NCBI GenBank assembly: GCA_020854105.1
Contig: JADZGB010000040.1
Span: 62,001-126,000 of the forward strand
Source of the DNA: Burkholderiales bacterium
Lineage (GTDB): Bacteria; Pseudomonadota; Gammaproteobacteria; Burkholderiales; SHXO01
Length of the DNA stretch: 64,000 nt
Reading direction: 5' to 3'
Part shown: positions 9,378 through 19,247 of the stretch, in pieces
Layout of the letters: every line of letters starts with the position of its first letter
Position numbering within the stretch: position 1 is the first letter of the stretch
Translations under genes and position numbers: made by a program
The notes under the pieces: model-generated
Databases searched by the model: none
What the model was told of the DNA's origin: nothing
Seen by the model: only the letters and a program-made list of their open reading frames with translations

Positions 9378-9448
9378 GAGACGGATTGCCGACGTAGAAT
9401 CCATGCCGCAGACAGGGGAATCATAAGAACATAATCAGGAGGACGCAG

Positions 9449-10225
9449 ATGGAGAATCCAGCAGGGGAGATCGAGGAATTCCACTTTCCGCAGGTACGCA
9501 CGTTGTCGATGGATGCGCCGTGGCGCTGGCTGCGCAGGGGCGTCGACGACCTGCGTGCCGCACCGGGCGCGAGCCTGTTCTACGGAGGCGTGCTCGCGGT
9601 GATGGGCTTCGTCCTCGGTCACTTCGCGGGACAGGCGGCCTACGAACTGGCATTCGTGACCGGGTTCCTTCTGGTCGGTCCCTTCCTCGCGATGGGCCTG
9701 TACGACATCAGTCGCCGCCGTGAGAACGGTGAGCGGGTCGCGCTCGGCGCGACCCTGATGGCGGGCCGCTCCAATGCACCGGCGATCGGGTTCTACGCCG
9801 TCATCCTCGCCCTGCTCATGGGGGTCTGGATACGCGTCTCGCTGGTCGTGGTGGCACTGTTCTTCGAAGGCGGCATGCCGTCGACGAGGACTCTGTTGCG
9901 CGACATCGTCGCCAGCGAAAACGGCGTCGTGTTCCTGATGGTCTATCTGGCGGCGGGATTCGGCTTCGCCTTGCTGGTATACGCCACCAGCGTCGTCTCG
10001 CTGCCGATGCTGCTCGACCGCTCCAGCATGGACACGCTCACCGCGATGATCACCAGCTTCAACGCGCTGCGTCTGAATTTTGCTCCGATGATGCTGTGGG
10101 CAGTCATCATCGTCGTCCTGATGGCTCTCGGATTCGCGACCTTCTACCTCGGGCTGATCGTAGCACTGCCCGTCATCGGCCATGCCACCTGGCACGCGTA
10201 CCGTGAAACGGTCGAGCCGGGCTGA
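9449..10225 (+). CDS. DUF2189 integral membrane protein
   Basis: A 258-residue protein with a soluble N-terminus containing the motif WRWLRRGVDDLRA, followed by about six hydrophobic helices, matching DUF2189 (predicted inner-membrane proteins of proteobacteria). A strong AGGAGG ribosome site lies 7 bases before the ATG. Monocistronic by spacing. No known function. Confidence 0.85.
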   Translation: MENPAGEIEEFHFPQVRTLSMDAPWRWLRRGVDDLRAAPGASLFYGGVLAVMGFVLGHFAGQAAYELAFVTGFLLVGPFLAMGLYDISRRRENGERVALGATLMAGRSNAPAIGFYAVILALLMGVWIRVSLVVVALFFEGGMPSTRTLLRDIVASENGVVFLMVYLAAGFGFALLVYATSVVSLPMLLDRSSMDTLTAMITSFNALRLNFAPMMLWAVIIVVLMALGFATFYLGLIVALPVIGHATWHAYRETVEPG

Positions 10226-10385
10226 GGGTGCATCCGGAACTCCTTGTCCTTGAAGGCGGAAAGCAGCGCCGGCGGGCGGCGAAAGGAGTATGATCCGGGC
10301 CACGGATGCGGGGCGGTTCCGGTTCACCGGGCATGGACGCCCGTCCAGGGGATGCGCCCACATCGCACAGGAGTTCGATACACGC

Positions 10386-11717
10386 ATGCAGTTCAGTGAT
10401 CTCGGCCTGGCGGCCGAGTTGCTCCGCGCAGTCGAGGAGCAGGGCTACAGCCAGCCCACCCCGATCCAGGAACAGGCAATTCCTCCGATTCTGCTCGGTC
10501 AGGACATGATGGCCGGTGCACAGACCGGCACGGGCAAGACGGCGGCGTTCACGCTTCCGCTCCTGCAACGGCTCCTGCCGCAGGCAAACAACGGCGTCTC
10601 GCCTGCCCGGCACCCGGTGCGCGCCCTGATCCTGGCCCCCACCCGCGAACTGGCGGCGCAGGTCTGGGAAAGCGTACGCACCTACGGCCAGCACACCATG
10701 CTGCGCTCGACCTGCGTCTATGGCGGCGTATCGATCGATCCGCAGATGAAGGAACTGCAGGCCGGGGTCGAAGTGCTGGTGGCCACGCCTGGACGGCTGC
10801 TGGACCTGGTCCAGCAGCGCAGTGCGAACCTGTCCCAGGTGCAGATCCTGGTCCTGGACGAGGCCGATCGCATGCTGGACATGGGCTTCATGCCCGATCT
10901 GCGGCGCATCATCGGCCTGCTGCCCGCCCAGCGCCAGAACCTCATGTTCTCGGCTACCTTCCCGGACGACATCAAGAAGTTCGCGGACCAGGTGCTCAAG
11001 TCGCCGGTGCGCATCCAGGTCGCCGCGCGCAACACGGTGGCGGAACTGATCACGCACTCGGCCTTCAAGGTAGATCCGTTGCGCAAGCGCGAGCTGCTGG
11101 CCAACCTGGTGCGCTTGCGTGACATGCGCCAGGTCCTGGTGTTCACCAGCACCAAGCTCTCCGCCAACCGGCTCAGCCGCCAGCTCGAGCGCGACGGCTT
11201 CAACTGTGCAGCCCTGCACAGCGACAAGACCCAGGGCGAGCGCATGCAGGCGCTGGCCGACTTCAAGGAAGGAAAGGTGACCGTGCTGGTGGCGACCGAC
11301 ATCGCTGCCCGCGGGCTCGACATCGAGCAGCTGCCTCACGTGATCAACTACGAGCTGCCGCCCAATCCCGAGGATTACATCCACCGCATTGGCCGCACCG
11401 GGCGCGCGGGCATGACCGGCGAGGCGATCTCGCTGGTCGCGCCCGACGAGCAGGATCTGCTTCAAGGCATCGAGAAGATGCTCAAGAAGAAGATCCCGAT
11501 GCAGCCGCTGCCGGCCGATCTGCTGGACGGACAGCCGGCGCGTCACGCCGGCCGCGCCGCATCACGCCGCCTCGCCGCACCGGCGCGCGAGCCCTCCGCG
11601 GCAGTTCAGCCGGCGCTGTTCGGTGCAGGCGACCAGACTGCGTCCGTGCCGGGCAAGCGCCGCCCGCAACAGATCGCCGCCCTGTTCCTGCCGCCCGTCG
11701 TCGCCAAGCAGGACTGA
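10386..11717 (+). CDS. rhlE: DEAD-box ATP-dependent RNA helicase, RhlE type
   Basis: A 443-residue helicase with all classical motifs: the Q motif ([11 protein letters not shown]), [30 protein letters not shown], and [10 protein letters not shown] near the end of the second RecA domain. The basic Ala/Arg-rich tail fits RhlE, which acts in RNA remodelling and ribosome assembly. The stop shares a base with the ATG of the following SirB1-like gene (TGATG). Confidence 0.93.
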   Translation: MQFSDLGLAAELLRAVEEQGYSQPTPIQEQAIPPILLGQDMMAGAQTGTGKTAAFTLPLLQRLLPQANNGVSPARHPVRALILAPTRELAAQVWESVRTYGQHTMLRSTCVYGGVSIDPQMKELQAGVEVLVATPGRLLDLVQQRSANLSQVQILVLDEADRMLDMGFMPDLRRIIGLLPAQRQNLMFSATFPDDIKKFADQVLKSPVRIQVAARNTVAELITHSAFKVDPLRKRELLANLVRLRDMRQVLVFTSTKLSANRLSRQLERDGFNCAALHSDKTQGERMQALADFKEGKVTVLVATDIAARGLDIEQLPHVINYELPPNPEDYIHRIGRTGRAGMTGEAISLVAPDEQDLLQGIEKMLKKKIPMQPLPADLLDGQPARHAGRAASRRLAAPAREPSAAVQPALFGAGDQTASVPGKRRPQQIAALFLPPVVAKQD

Positions 11718-12583
11718 TGGGCTCCGTGCATTCGCCTGCCGCGCGTTCGCTTTCCGCGGACGAGCGCTTCCGGCGGCTGGCCGCGCTTCCCGATGAGCGC
11801 ATCGACCTGATCGAGGGTGCACTGCTGATTGCCAAGTGCGCCAACGCGGATGTCGACATCGAGCATTACGCAGACCGCATGGAAGTCCTCGCGCAGCAGT
11901 TGCGCGAGCGGGTGCGTGAAGACGATTCGAACGCCGCGCGCATCGGCGCACTGAACCGGTTCCTGTTCCAGGAGCAGGGCTTCGGTCCGAACGCCGAGGA
12001 CTACTACGATCCGCGCAACAGCTATCTGAACGAAGTGCTCGAACGCCGCATCGGCATTCCGATCACCTTGTCGATCCTGTACATGGAGCTCGGCCGCCGC
12101 ATCGGTCTGCCGTTGCAGGGCGTGCCATTCCCGGGACACTTCCTGGTGAAGTGCCCTCTCGACGAAGGCCTGGTGGTGCTCGATCCCTTTTCGGGCGGTG
12201 CATCGCTGACAGTGAAGGATCTGCAGGAGCGTCTGCGCGAGGTCCGCGGCGGCGAAGTCTCGCGCGCCATCGTGGTGGGCATGCTGGGCTCGGCCACCTC
12301 GCGCCAGATCCTGGGACGGATGCTGCGCAACCTGAAGTCCATCCACCTCGAGAAGGAGGACTATCTGCGCGCGCTGCCGCTCATGCACTGGCTGCTCATG
12401 CTCACCCCCGACGATGCTGGCGAGGTACGCGATCGCGGCATGGCCTACGGGAAGCTGGAGTGTTTCCGTGCCGCGGTCACCGATCTGGAGAAGTATCTCG
12501 CCCTTTCTCCCGGCGCCGGCGACCTCGAGGAGGTGCGCGGCCAGCTCATCGATCTGCGGCGCAGTGCCGCGCGCCTGAACTGA
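11717..12583 (+). CDS. SirB1-like transglutaminase/TPR family protein
   Basis: A 288-residue soluble protein. Residues about 60-200 match the SirB1 N-terminal transglutaminase-like domain (FGPNAEDYYDPRNSYLNEVLERRIGIPITLS and FPGHFLVK are family hallmarks), followed by a TPR-like helical C-terminus. It is coupled to rhlE by a one-base overlap. The molecular role is unknown; the family often lies near peptide-chain-release methyltransferase genes. Confidence 0.88.
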   Translation: MGSVHSPAARSLSADERFRRLAALPDERIDLIEGALLIAKCANADVDIEHYADRMEVLAQQLRERVREDDSNAARIGALNRFLFQEQGFGPNAEDYYDPRNSYLNEVLERRIGIPITLSILYMELGRRIGLPLQGVPFPGHFLVKCPLDEGLVVLDPFSGGASLTVKDLQERLREVRGGEVSRAIVVGMLGSATSRQILGRMLRNLKSIHLEKEDYLRALPLMHWLLMLTPDDAGEVRDRGMAYGKLECFRAAVTDLEKYLALSPGAGDLEEVRGQLIDLRRSAARLN

Positions 12584-12611
12584 GCGCCCCGGCGGCACCG
12601 GGAACCGCGCG

Positions 12612-13502
12612 ATGAGCGTGCGCGCCTCGCCCTATCTGCTGCTGAGCCTGGCGCCGATGTTCTGGGCGCTGAACATGGTGATCGGCCGCGCCATGCGCTT
12701 CGACATCCCGCCCGTGGCGATGAGCTTCTGGCGCTGGGCCCTCGCCGGCCTCATCCTGCTGCCCTTCGTCGCGCGCGAGCTGCGCGCGCAGTGGCCGGCG
12801 ATCCGCGCCTCCTGGCGCATCCTCGCGCTGCTGGGCGTGCTCAGCGTCAGCCTGTTCAACACCCTGTGCTACATCGGCCTGCAGTGGACCACCGCCACCA
12901 ACGGCACGCTGCTCAACTCGGTGATCCCGGTGCTGATCATCCCGATCGCCTGGATCCTGGTGCACGAGAAGGCGCGGCCGCGCCAGAGCGCCGGCGTGGC
13001 GCTGTCGCTGCTGGGCGTGCTGGTCATCGTGTCGCAGGGCGATCCACAGGTGCTGCTGCGCCTCGAACTGAACCGTGGCGACGTGTGGCTGTTCGTGGCG
13101 ATGGTGCTGTGGGCCTTCTACACCGTGCTGCTGCGCTGGCGGCCCAAGGAGCTCAGCGGGCTGCCCTTCCTCGCCTGCATCGTCTACTTCGGCCTGCCGC
13201 TGCTCGGCGTGGCCTACCTGGTCGAGCTCGCCTCCGGCCGCGGCTTCTCCTTCACGCCCGGTGTGGCGCTGAGCTTCGCCTATTTCGGCATCTTCCCCTC
13301 GATCCTGTCGAATCTGTGCTTCAACCGCGGCGTGGCGATGGTCGGCCCGAACCGAGCGGGCGTGTTCGTGCACCTGATGCCGGTATTCGGCATCGTCCTG
13401 TCCGCGCTGTTCCTTGGCGAGCGCCCGCAATTTCACCACTTCGCCGGCATGGCGCTGGTGTTCGCCGGCATCGCGCTGTCGAGCAGCGGCCGGCGCCTGT
13501 GA
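12612..13502 (+). CDS. DMT-superfamily (EamA) transporter
   Basis: A 296-residue protein with ten hydrophobic helices in two repeated EamA units of five (roughly residues 5-140 and 150-290). Such transporters export metabolites or amino acids. It ends 7 bp before the methyltransferase gene and begins 28 bp after sirB1-like, so it probably belongs to one operon with both. Substrate unknown. Confidence 0.88.
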   Translation: MSVRASPYLLLSLAPMFWALNMVIGRAMRFDIPPVAMSFWRWALAGLILLPFVARELRAQWPAIRASWRILALLGVLSVSLFNTLCYIGLQWTTATNGTLLNSVIPVLIIPIAWILVHEKARPRQSAGVALSLLGVLVIVSQGDPQVLLRLELNRGDVWLFVAMVLWAFYTVLLRWRPKELSGLPFLACIVYFGLPLLGVAYLVELASGRGFSFTPGVALSFAYFGIFPSILSNLCFNRGVAMVGPNRAGVFVHLMPVFGIVLSALFLGERPQFHHFAGMALVFAGIALSSSGRRL

Positions 13503-13509
13503 GGCGGAC

Positions 13510-14448
13510 GTGGGCCCGGAGGATTTCGCCAACCGGCTGGGCAAGAACGCGCGGCACTGGCGCAAGTGGGCGCGCCGGCGCGGCATCGAGTGCTTCCGCG
13601 TGTACGACCGCGACATACCCGAGTTCGCCTTCGCGATCGATCTGTACGGAGCACGAGCCCATCTGCAGGTGTACGAGCGCGGCGGCGAGGTCGATGCCGC
13701 GCAAGCCGCAACGCGGCTCGATGCGGTGCATGAAGTCACGGCACGCGCACTGGAACTGCCGCGCGAGGCCGTCGTGCCGAAGATCAGAGCGCGCCGGCAT
13801 GGAGCCGAGCAGCATGAGAAGACCGGCGTGCGCGGCACGGACTTCGTGGTGGACGAGGGTGGCCACCGCTTCCTGGTCAATCTGGACGCCTATCTCGACA
13901 CCGGCCTGTTCCTCGACCACCGCAATACGCGGGCGATGGTCGCGGCCGAGGCGCAGGGCAGGCGCTTTCTGAACCTGTTCTGCTACACGGCAAGCTTCAC
14001 CGTGTACGCGGCCGGTGCCGGCGCCGCCTCCTCGGTGAGCGTGGACCTGTCCAACACCTATCTCGAGTGGGCGGCGCGCAACCTGGCGCTGAACGCCGTG
14101 GATCAGCGCGCGCACGTGCTGGAGCGGGCCGACGTGCTGCACTGGCTGGACGAGGCCGCACGGGCAGGCCGCGTGTTCGACCTGGTCGTGCTGGATCCGC
14201 CGGCGTTCTCCACCTCCAAGGCGATGGCAGGCGTGCTCGACGTGCAGCGCGACCACCCTGCGCTGCTGGCACAGTGCGTGCGCCTGCTCGCGCCCGGCGG
14301 GGTGCTGTACTTCTCGACCAATCTGCGCAGTTTCAGGCCGGAGCGATTACCCGACGTTCTGGCGGGGGAGGAGATTTCGGCGCGCACGGTGCCGGACGAT
14401 TTCCGCAACCGGCGGATACACCGGTGCTGGAGGCTGGTGAGGCGCTGA
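13510..14448 (+). CDS. Class I SAM-dependent rRNA methyltransferase, RlmK-like
   Basis: A 312-residue protein from a GTG start, equivalent to the C-terminal (RlmK) half of RlmKL, which makes m7G2069 in 23S rRNA. The N-terminal segment (RLGKNARHWRKWARRRGIECFRVYD) is the family's RNA-binding strand region. SAM motif I is in FLNLFCYTASFTVYAAGAGA, and the catalytic loop is VLDPPAFSTSK. It lacks the THUMP/RlmL half, so that activity would need a separate gene. Confidence 0.88.
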   Translation: MGPEDFANRLGKNARHWRKWARRRGIECFRVYDRDIPEFAFAIDLYGARAHLQVYERGGEVDAAQAATRLDAVHEVTARALELPREAVVPKIRARRHGAEQHEKTGVRGTDFVVDEGGHRFLVNLDAYLDTGLFLDHRNTRAMVAAEAQGRRFLNLFCYTASFTVYAAGAGAASSVSVDLSNTYLEWAARNLALNAVDQRAHVLERADVLHWLDEAARAGRVFDLVVLDPPAFSTSKAMAGVLDVQRDHPALLAQCVRLLAPGGVLYFSTNLRSFRPERLPDVLAGEEISARTVPDDFRNRRIHRCWRLVRR

Positions 14449-14538
14449 TCCGTTGCTTGGGCCCGGCATGCCGGCGGGATGCGCGTGGTGCGAGCCGACG
14501 CTCCGGCGCAAGCAGGCAAGGCGCTTATTCTGTTCCGG

Positions 14539-14723
14539 CTGGATCCCGGCTCTTGCCGGGATGACGGAGAGGCCGTCGCCCCGGCGAAAACCGGGGCCCA
14601 GCGCAGACAGACAGGCTCTTCACCGCCCTGGATCCCCGACAGGCGCAAGCCGGGGCCCAGCGAGTGAGAGAGCATTCTCGCGCAATTCTGAATCCCGGGG
14701 TTCGCCGCCATGGCGAAGGAATG
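14539..14723. repeat. Cluster of dispersed palindromic repeats (GGATCCCGGC..GCCGGGATGACG type)
   Basis: The 309-bp gap after the methyltransferase gene contains no gene. It holds several imperfect palindromic units in which a GGAATCC/GGATCC-like box flanks an inverted CCGGC..GCCGG core ending in GATGAC. The same family recurs at about 20.76-20.94, 26.75, 51.84 and 57.2 kb. They resemble REP-like intergenic repeats. Confidence 0.7.
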
Positions 14724-14757
14724 ACGTATTCTCGCTGGAATCACCGAAGCGAGATCG

Positions 14758-15291
14758 TCACTTCGGCGCCGGCTCCACCTTGTCGTTTACGACCTGCACA
14801 CGATCCCCCACCCGCAGGCTCGCCAGCTGATTCTGCTCGAACAGGCCGTAGCGTCCGTCGTCGAAGCGCACGGTTACCTCGTAGTGGATCTCGAGGATGC
14901 GCTGGCGCATGGTTTCGCTGCCCGCGGCCCCGACGAAACTTCTGGTCTCCTGGCCCTTGCCGAAGGTCATGCCGAATACCGGTCCGACCATCGGTTCGGA
15001 ATAGCGCCGACCCTCCAGGTACTGCTCGGATGTCATGTAGGTCGACACTCCGCGGCGGTTCGAGCGCTCGCGCTCCACGCTGCGAACCGAGCGCACCACG
15101 CCGCAGTTCCGGCACTCTCGTGGGGTTGCGACGTTTGCCGGCGCAGGCGAGCGAGTCGCGTCTTCCTCCGGCATCGGTGGGGGCGGCGGGATGTCCTCGG
15201 CACCACTCCACGCGCTCAGTGCCAGCAGGGCAGCGGCGATGCACCTCGCCGAGGCGGTTGCGGGTCTGTACCGCGCGGCCGGCGGGGTCAT
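14758..15291 (-). CDS. Exported protein of unknown function with a CxxC pair
   Basis: A 177-residue protein with a signal-peptide-like N-terminus (about residues 15-30), a Pro-rich stretch, a CRNCG cysteine pair, and a C-terminal part (VTVRFDDG..LRVGDRVQV) that resembles the small beta-barrel end of Pcp/SlyB-like envelope proteins. It overlaps the preceding periplasmic binding protein by 4 bases, ending an mlaA-pldA-binding protein operon. I do not recognise a defined function. Confidence 0.7.
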   Translation of the reverse strand: MTPPAARYRPATASARCIAAALLALSAWSGAEDIPPPPPMPEEDATRSPAPANVATPRECRNCGVVRSVRSVERERSNRRGVSTYMTSEQYLEGRRYSEPMVGPVFGMTFGKGQETRSFVGAAGSETMRQRILEIHYEVTVRFDDGRYGLFEQNQLASLRVGDRVQVVNDKVEPAPK

Positions 15292-16157
15292 TCGGGAATC
15301 CCCTGCAGGTAGTAGAGCGCGGCGAGCAGTACGCTGGGTTCGCCCAACAGACTGAACCAGCGGTCGAACACGCCCTCGATGGCACCGTCACGGAAGAGCC
15401 TCGCGAGGCCGCGGTTCACCGCCAGGCGCAGGTCCGGATCGTTGCGCGGCAAGGCCAGGGCATACGGCTCCACCGAGAAATCCTCGTCGAGCAAACGCAG
15501 TTTCTTCGCCCCCTCGGTAGTGAGCCCCAGGCTCAGCAGGATCAGGCGGTCCGAGGCATAGCCGTCCAGCTGACCGGAGGACAGCATCGCCAGGCCGTGA
15601 TCGGGCGAGTTCACCGGCACCACCTGCGCATCGATCCTGCGTTGCTCCAGCGCGCGCTCGAGCTTGGCCGCGGTGGTCGTGCCCGGGACCGCGCCGATGC
15701 GCTTGCCCGCCAGATCCTTCAGGTTCATGGTCTGGCTGTCCGCCTGCACCAGCACCGTGCCGCCGTCGATGAAGGTCATCAGGCTGAAATCGACTCGCTC
15801 CTGCCGGCTCAGTGTCCACGTGGTCGTGCCGCACTCGACGTGGACCCTGCCTTCCTGCACCGCAGCCAGGCGGTTCTGCTGGGTCAGCTGCACCCACTGG
15901 ATGCGCAACGGCTTGTTCAGGTGCTTGCCCATATCCCGGGCAACGGCCTCGCACAGCTGCACCGAGTAGCCGGCAGGCGCGCCGCCCTGCTCGAACGAGA
16001 ATGGCGGTGCCGAAGGCAGATAGCCCATGCGGATGACGCCCGACTGGCGGATCTCGTCCAGCGCACCGGCTGCCAGGGCGGGCGTGGAGAGAAAGGGCAG
16101 GCACTGTGCGAGGAGTGCGAACAGGAAAGCGTGCAGGCGCGGCAGGAATGGCGTCAT
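15288..16157 (-). CDS. Periplasmic amino-acid-type solute-binding protein (family 3)
   Basis: A 289-residue protein with a cleavable signal peptide ending ALAAG, then the family-3 binding fold: IRMGYLPSAPPFSFEQGG and AGYSVQLCEAVARD near the N-terminus, and LKDLAGKRIGAVPGTTT at the domain hinge. No permease or ATPase is adjacent, so it is an orphan binding protein, possibly a sensor partner or serving a remote transporter. It is downstream of pldA with a 75-bp gap. Confidence 0.88.
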   Translation of the reverse strand: MTPFLPRLHAFLFALLAQCLPFLSTPALAAGALDEIRQSGVIRMGYLPSAPPFSFEQGGAPAGYSVQLCEAVARDMGKHLNKPLRIQWVQLTQQNRLAAVQEGRVHVECGTTTWTLSRQERVDFSLMTFIDGGTVLVQADSQTMNLKDLAGKRIGAVPGTTTAAKLERALEQRRIDAQVVPVNSPDHGLAMLSSGQLDGYASDRLILLSLGLTTEGAKKLRLLDEDFSVEPYALALPRNDPDLRLAVNRGLARLFRDGAIEGVFDRWFSLLGEPSVLLAALYYLQGIPE

Positions 16158-16232
16158 GGGTACGATGCGCTCGGGTCCGGGGTGCGTGCGCCGCTGGCGG
16201 CAACACGTGCGGCCAGTATAGCCGTGCGGGCT

Positions 16233-17453
16233 TCAGCGCACGAACATCAGCCCGATTCTGTATTGCGCCGGCAGCCTGCGGTCATAGTCGAGCATGCTCT
16301 CGCCCCAGCCGCCGAAATACTGGAAGTGCAGGTAGCCGTTCAGATTGCCGATGGCGACACTGCGCAGCGGATAGCTCAGGTCCATCTGCACACTCCAGCC
16401 CTCGCCGGTGCCCTCGCGCAGCAGGCCGGTGAGCTGCCAGCGGTCTGCCTTGCCGATGGTGGCCGAATAGTCCACGTAGCCGCGATACTCCGCGATATCC
16501 GGATTGTCTTCCTTGTCCAGATAAGTGTAGATCTTCGGCGCGAACGTCACCTGCCACTTGCCGGTGCGCCCGAGAGTCAGGCCCGGGCGCACGTAGGCGA
16601 TGTTGATGCTGCGCGATTCGTCGCCGCCGCGGCCGTTGGATTCGTGACCGAGGCCGAACTCGGCGCTCAGCCGTACAGGCTGGGTTTCCCCGTGCCACAC
16701 ATCGTTGTCCGCATAGAACAGGCGCGGCTGGTAGGAGGTGTCACGGAAGGGATTGGAGCGGGATTCCAGATCCCACAGCGAGCTCTGCGTGTAGCCCAGG
16801 TAGAGGTGCGCGAGGGCCGGAATCCGGCGTGCGAGTCCTGCGTTCTCGTTGAACAGCCGGTACTTCAGGCTGAGCTGGAACTTGGCGTTGGCGCCCCCGT
16901 GCGAACCGGCCGAGAAGTACACCGGTTCGTAGGCGCTGAGCGCAGCCGCGAACGCGCTCTCGCGGGTGAGCAGCGGCGAAGTGGAAGCAGTTGCGGCAGG
17001 TGATGCAGACGCTGCGCCCGCCTGCGCATCGGGCTGCGCAACCTGGTCAGCGGGCAGCACCTTAAACATCACCGCACGCGCATCCCCGTCCTGGCCTCGC
17101 GCCATGATAATGCCATGCACGTCGAGGGGCAGACGCACGCGATACGCGATGCGACGGAATGCCTGAGGCGCGATCTCGATCTCGCCGGTGTCTGCACCGG
17201 CTTCAGAAGCGGAATCGGGATCGCGCTGCAGATCGACCTGGAACGCCTGGTCGTTGGCGATCAGCCGCACTCGCAGGACGTCACGCACCGCGTAGCGCAG
17301 AGGCTGTCCGCCGTCGTTGGTCACGAGCAGGTCCATGCGCACGATGCTGCCCGCTGCCACGTCCTCGGTTGGGGGCAGCAGCAGCTCACCGCCCAGGGCG
17401 ATCCGGGCAGCGCACAGGCATGCGGCGGCGGCCGCCATGCACAGCCGCGCCAC
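16233..17453 (-). CDS. pldA: Outer membrane phospholipase A (PldA) with an extra N-terminal domain
   Basis: A 406-residue protein. The C-terminal about 260 residues form the PldA beta-barrel. The active-site stretch GHESNGRGGDESRSIN has His, Ser (+2) and Asn (+14) in the same register as E. coli His142, Ser144 and Asn156, so the enzyme should be active. The N-terminal about 130 residues form an additional beta-rich, Ig-like exported domain. The GTG at 17453, with AGGG a few bases upstream and 8 bp after mlaA, was chosen; ATG 17438 is an alternative. It degrades misplaced phospholipid in the outer leaflet. Confidence 0.88.
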   Translation of the reverse strand: MARLCMAAAAACLCAARIALGGELLLPPTEDVAAGSIVRMDLLVTNDGGQPLRYAVRDVLRVRLIANDQAFQVDLQRDPDSASEAGADTGEIEIAPQAFRRIAYRVRLPLDVHGIIMARGQDGDARAVMFKVLPADQVAQPDAQAGAASASPAATASTSPLLTRESAFAAALSAYEPVYFSAGSHGGANAKFQLSLKYRLFNENAGLARRIPALAHLYLGYTQSSLWDLESRSNPFRDTSYQPRLFYADNDVWHGETQPVRLSAEFGLGHESNGRGGDESRSINIAYVRPGLTLGRTGKWQVTFAPKIYTYLDKEDNPDIAEYRGYVDYSATIGKADRWQLTGLLREGTGEGWSVQMDLSYPLRSVAIGNLNGYLHFQYFGGWGESMLDYDRRLPAQYRIGLMFVR

Positions 17454-17460
17454 TGCGGCC

Positions 17461-18285
17461 CTACCGCGGCTGCGCGTCGTCCAGGCCGCCCGGTGCAGGG
17501 GCAGCGTCGGGCGCGGCCGAATCGTCATCGTCCACGCCCAGCTCTTCCTCGAGCTCCTTGAGCGTCTTGCGTCTCGGAGCGCCGTCCGCGCTCTCGCCGG
17601 GAGGTGGATTGCCGTCATGGATCTGGCTCATCCGGCGCTGCAGATAGGCGTCGCGCAGGAAGGCGTAGCGGTCGATCGCGGCCTGATCCAGCAGCCGCTC
17701 CGCGTCCAGGAGATTCGCACGCAGATTGACGATGCGGGTGCCGAACACGGCCCAGCCGAGCGCATCGCCCTCGAAGATGTAGAACTCGGGATCGGTGAAG
17801 TAGTCACCGGCCCATCCCGCCGTATCGCGCACGGTGCTCGGGCCCAGGAAGGGGAGAACGACGTAGGGCCCGGACGCGATGCCCCAGTGGCCCAGCGTCT
17901 GGCCGAAGTCCTCGTCGTGCTTCTCCAGGCCCAGCGGTGTGGCGATGTCGAAGACGCCGAACAGCCCGGCCGTGCTGTTGACCACCACGCGGCCCACATC
18001 GGAAAGCGCCTTGCCGAGCTTGAACTGCAGAAGGTTGTTGACGGCCGAGGTGATGTCGTGGAAGTTGCCGAAGAAATTGGTGACCCCGCCGCGCACGGGT
18101 GGCGGCACGACCTTGCGGTAGCCCTTGGCAACTGGCTTGAGCGCAACCTTGTCGACGGTCTGGTTGAACTCGTACATATTGCGGTTCCACTGCTCCCATG
18201 GATCCTGTGGATTGGGCCCCGATGCGCAGCCGACAAGCGACAGCACGCACAGAGCGAGCGCGAACCGAACCGGTGAGATGGGCAT
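17461..18285 (-). CDS. mlaA: MlaA (VacJ) family outer-membrane lipoprotein
   Basis: A 274-residue protein with a lipobox LSLVGC and the MlaA core (DPWEQWNRNMYEFNQ, RGGVTNFFGNFHD, LPFLGPSTVRDTAG). It removes phospholipids from the outer leaflet and passes them to MlaC. An acidic C-terminal tail follows. The start is the ATG 27 bases inside the longest frame, which puts the lipoprotein signal at the right length. It is the first gene of an operon with pldA. Confidence 0.93.
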   Translation of the reverse strand: MPISPVRFALALCVLSLVGCASGPNPQDPWEQWNRNMYEFNQTVDKVALKPVAKGYRKVVPPPVRGGVTNFFGNFHDITSAVNNLLQFKLGKALSDVGRVVVNSTAGLFGVFDIATPLGLEKHDEDFGQTLGHWGIASGPYVVLPFLGPSTVRDTAGWAGDYFTDPEFYIFEGDALGWAVFGTRIVNLRANLLDAERLLDQAAIDRYAFLRDAYLQRRMSQIHDGNPPPGESADGAPRRKTLKELEEELGVDDDDSAAPDAAPAPGGLDDAQPR

Positions 18286-18458
18286 GAAGCGTGCGCCTCG
18301 TTGTTCTTGCACACGATTATATCAACGGCAAATGGGCCGGCCTGTTGAGTGCGGTGGTTTGCAAAGCCCGTCCGAATGGGTCAGGATAGGCGCCCATTTT
18401 TTCCGGCGCCGGCCAGTGGCCGGGCGCCTCGCGACACCACCGGAGGAAGGAGCAGACC

Positions 18459-19238
18459 ATGGATCTCGGCATCAAGGGCAGGAGCGCGCTCGTGTGTGCG
18501 GCCAGCAAGGGACTCGGCAAGGGGTGTGCCTTCGCACTCGCCAGAGAGGGTGTGAACGTGACCCTGGTGGCGCGCACGCAGTCCACTCTCGAGGCCACCG
18601 CGGAGGAGATCCGCAAGGCGACCGGCGTGCAGGTGAAAACGGTCGCGGTGGACCTGACCACGGCCGAAGGCCGTGCGGCCGCGCTCGCCGCGTGCCCGGC
18701 GCCGGACATCCTGGTGAACAACAACGGCGGCCCGCCCGCGGGCGACTTCCGAGACTGGGACCGCGACGTGTGGATCAAGGCGCTGGACGCCAACATGATC
18801 ACCCCGATCGAACTGATCAAGGGCACCATCGACGGCATGATCGCGCGCAAGTTCGGGCGCATCGTCAACATCACCTCGGCCGCGGTGAAGATGCCGATCA
18901 ACATCCTGGGCCTGTCCAACGGGGCGCGCACCGGCCTCACCGGCTTCTGCGCGGGCCTGGCGCGCCAGGTGGTGATGCACAACGTCACCATCAACAACGT
19001 CCTGCCGGGACTGTTCAGGACGGATACGATGATGGGACGCATCGAGGCCGGCGCGAAGATGGCTGGCAAGTCGTACGAGGAGACGCTCGCCGAGCGGCTC
19101 AAGACCATCCCCGCGGGACGCCTGGGCGATCCGCAGGAGTTCGGCCAGCTGTGCGCCTACATCTGCAGCGCGCAGGGCAGCTTCTTCACCGGCCAGAATT
19201 TCCTGATCGACGGCGGGTCGTATCCGGGAACGTTTTAG
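18459..19238 (+). CDS. SDR-family protein lacking the catalytic Tyr and Lys
   Basis: A 259-residue Rossmann protein with an atypical cofactor motif (CAASKGLGKG in place of TGxxxGIG). In the usual YxxxK position it has SNGAR (ILGLSNGARTGLTGF), so neither catalytic residue is present. This matches a known subgroup of FabG-like SDRs with imperfect active sites. A good GGAGG ribosome site (GGAGGAAGGAG) lies upstream. Ten bases separate it from the aldehyde dehydrogenase gene, so they are co-transcribed. Function unknown. Confidence 0.88.
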   Translation: MDLGIKGRSALVCAASKGLGKGCAFALAREGVNVTLVARTQSTLEATAEEIRKATGVQVKTVAVDLTTAEGRAAALAACPAPDILVNNNGGPPAGDFRDWDRDVWIKALDANMITPIELIKGTIDGMIARKFGRIVNITSAAVKMPINILGLSNGARTGLTGFCAGLARQVVMHNVTINNVLPGLFRTDTMMGRIEAGAKMAGKSYEETLAERLKTIPAGRLGDPQEFGQLCAYICSAQGSFFTGQNFLIDGGSYPGTF

Positions 19239-19247
19239 GAGACACAC

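Noticed and set aside
6879..9404. An 841-codon open frame antisense to the YbbP-like permease
   Set aside because: High GC content produces long antisense frames; composition is His/Arg/Gln-rich with no domain, while the plus strand has a clear FtsX-like protein.
14664..17003. A 779-codon plus-strand frame over the binding protein and pldA genes
   Set aside because: Antisense shadow of recognisable exported proteins.
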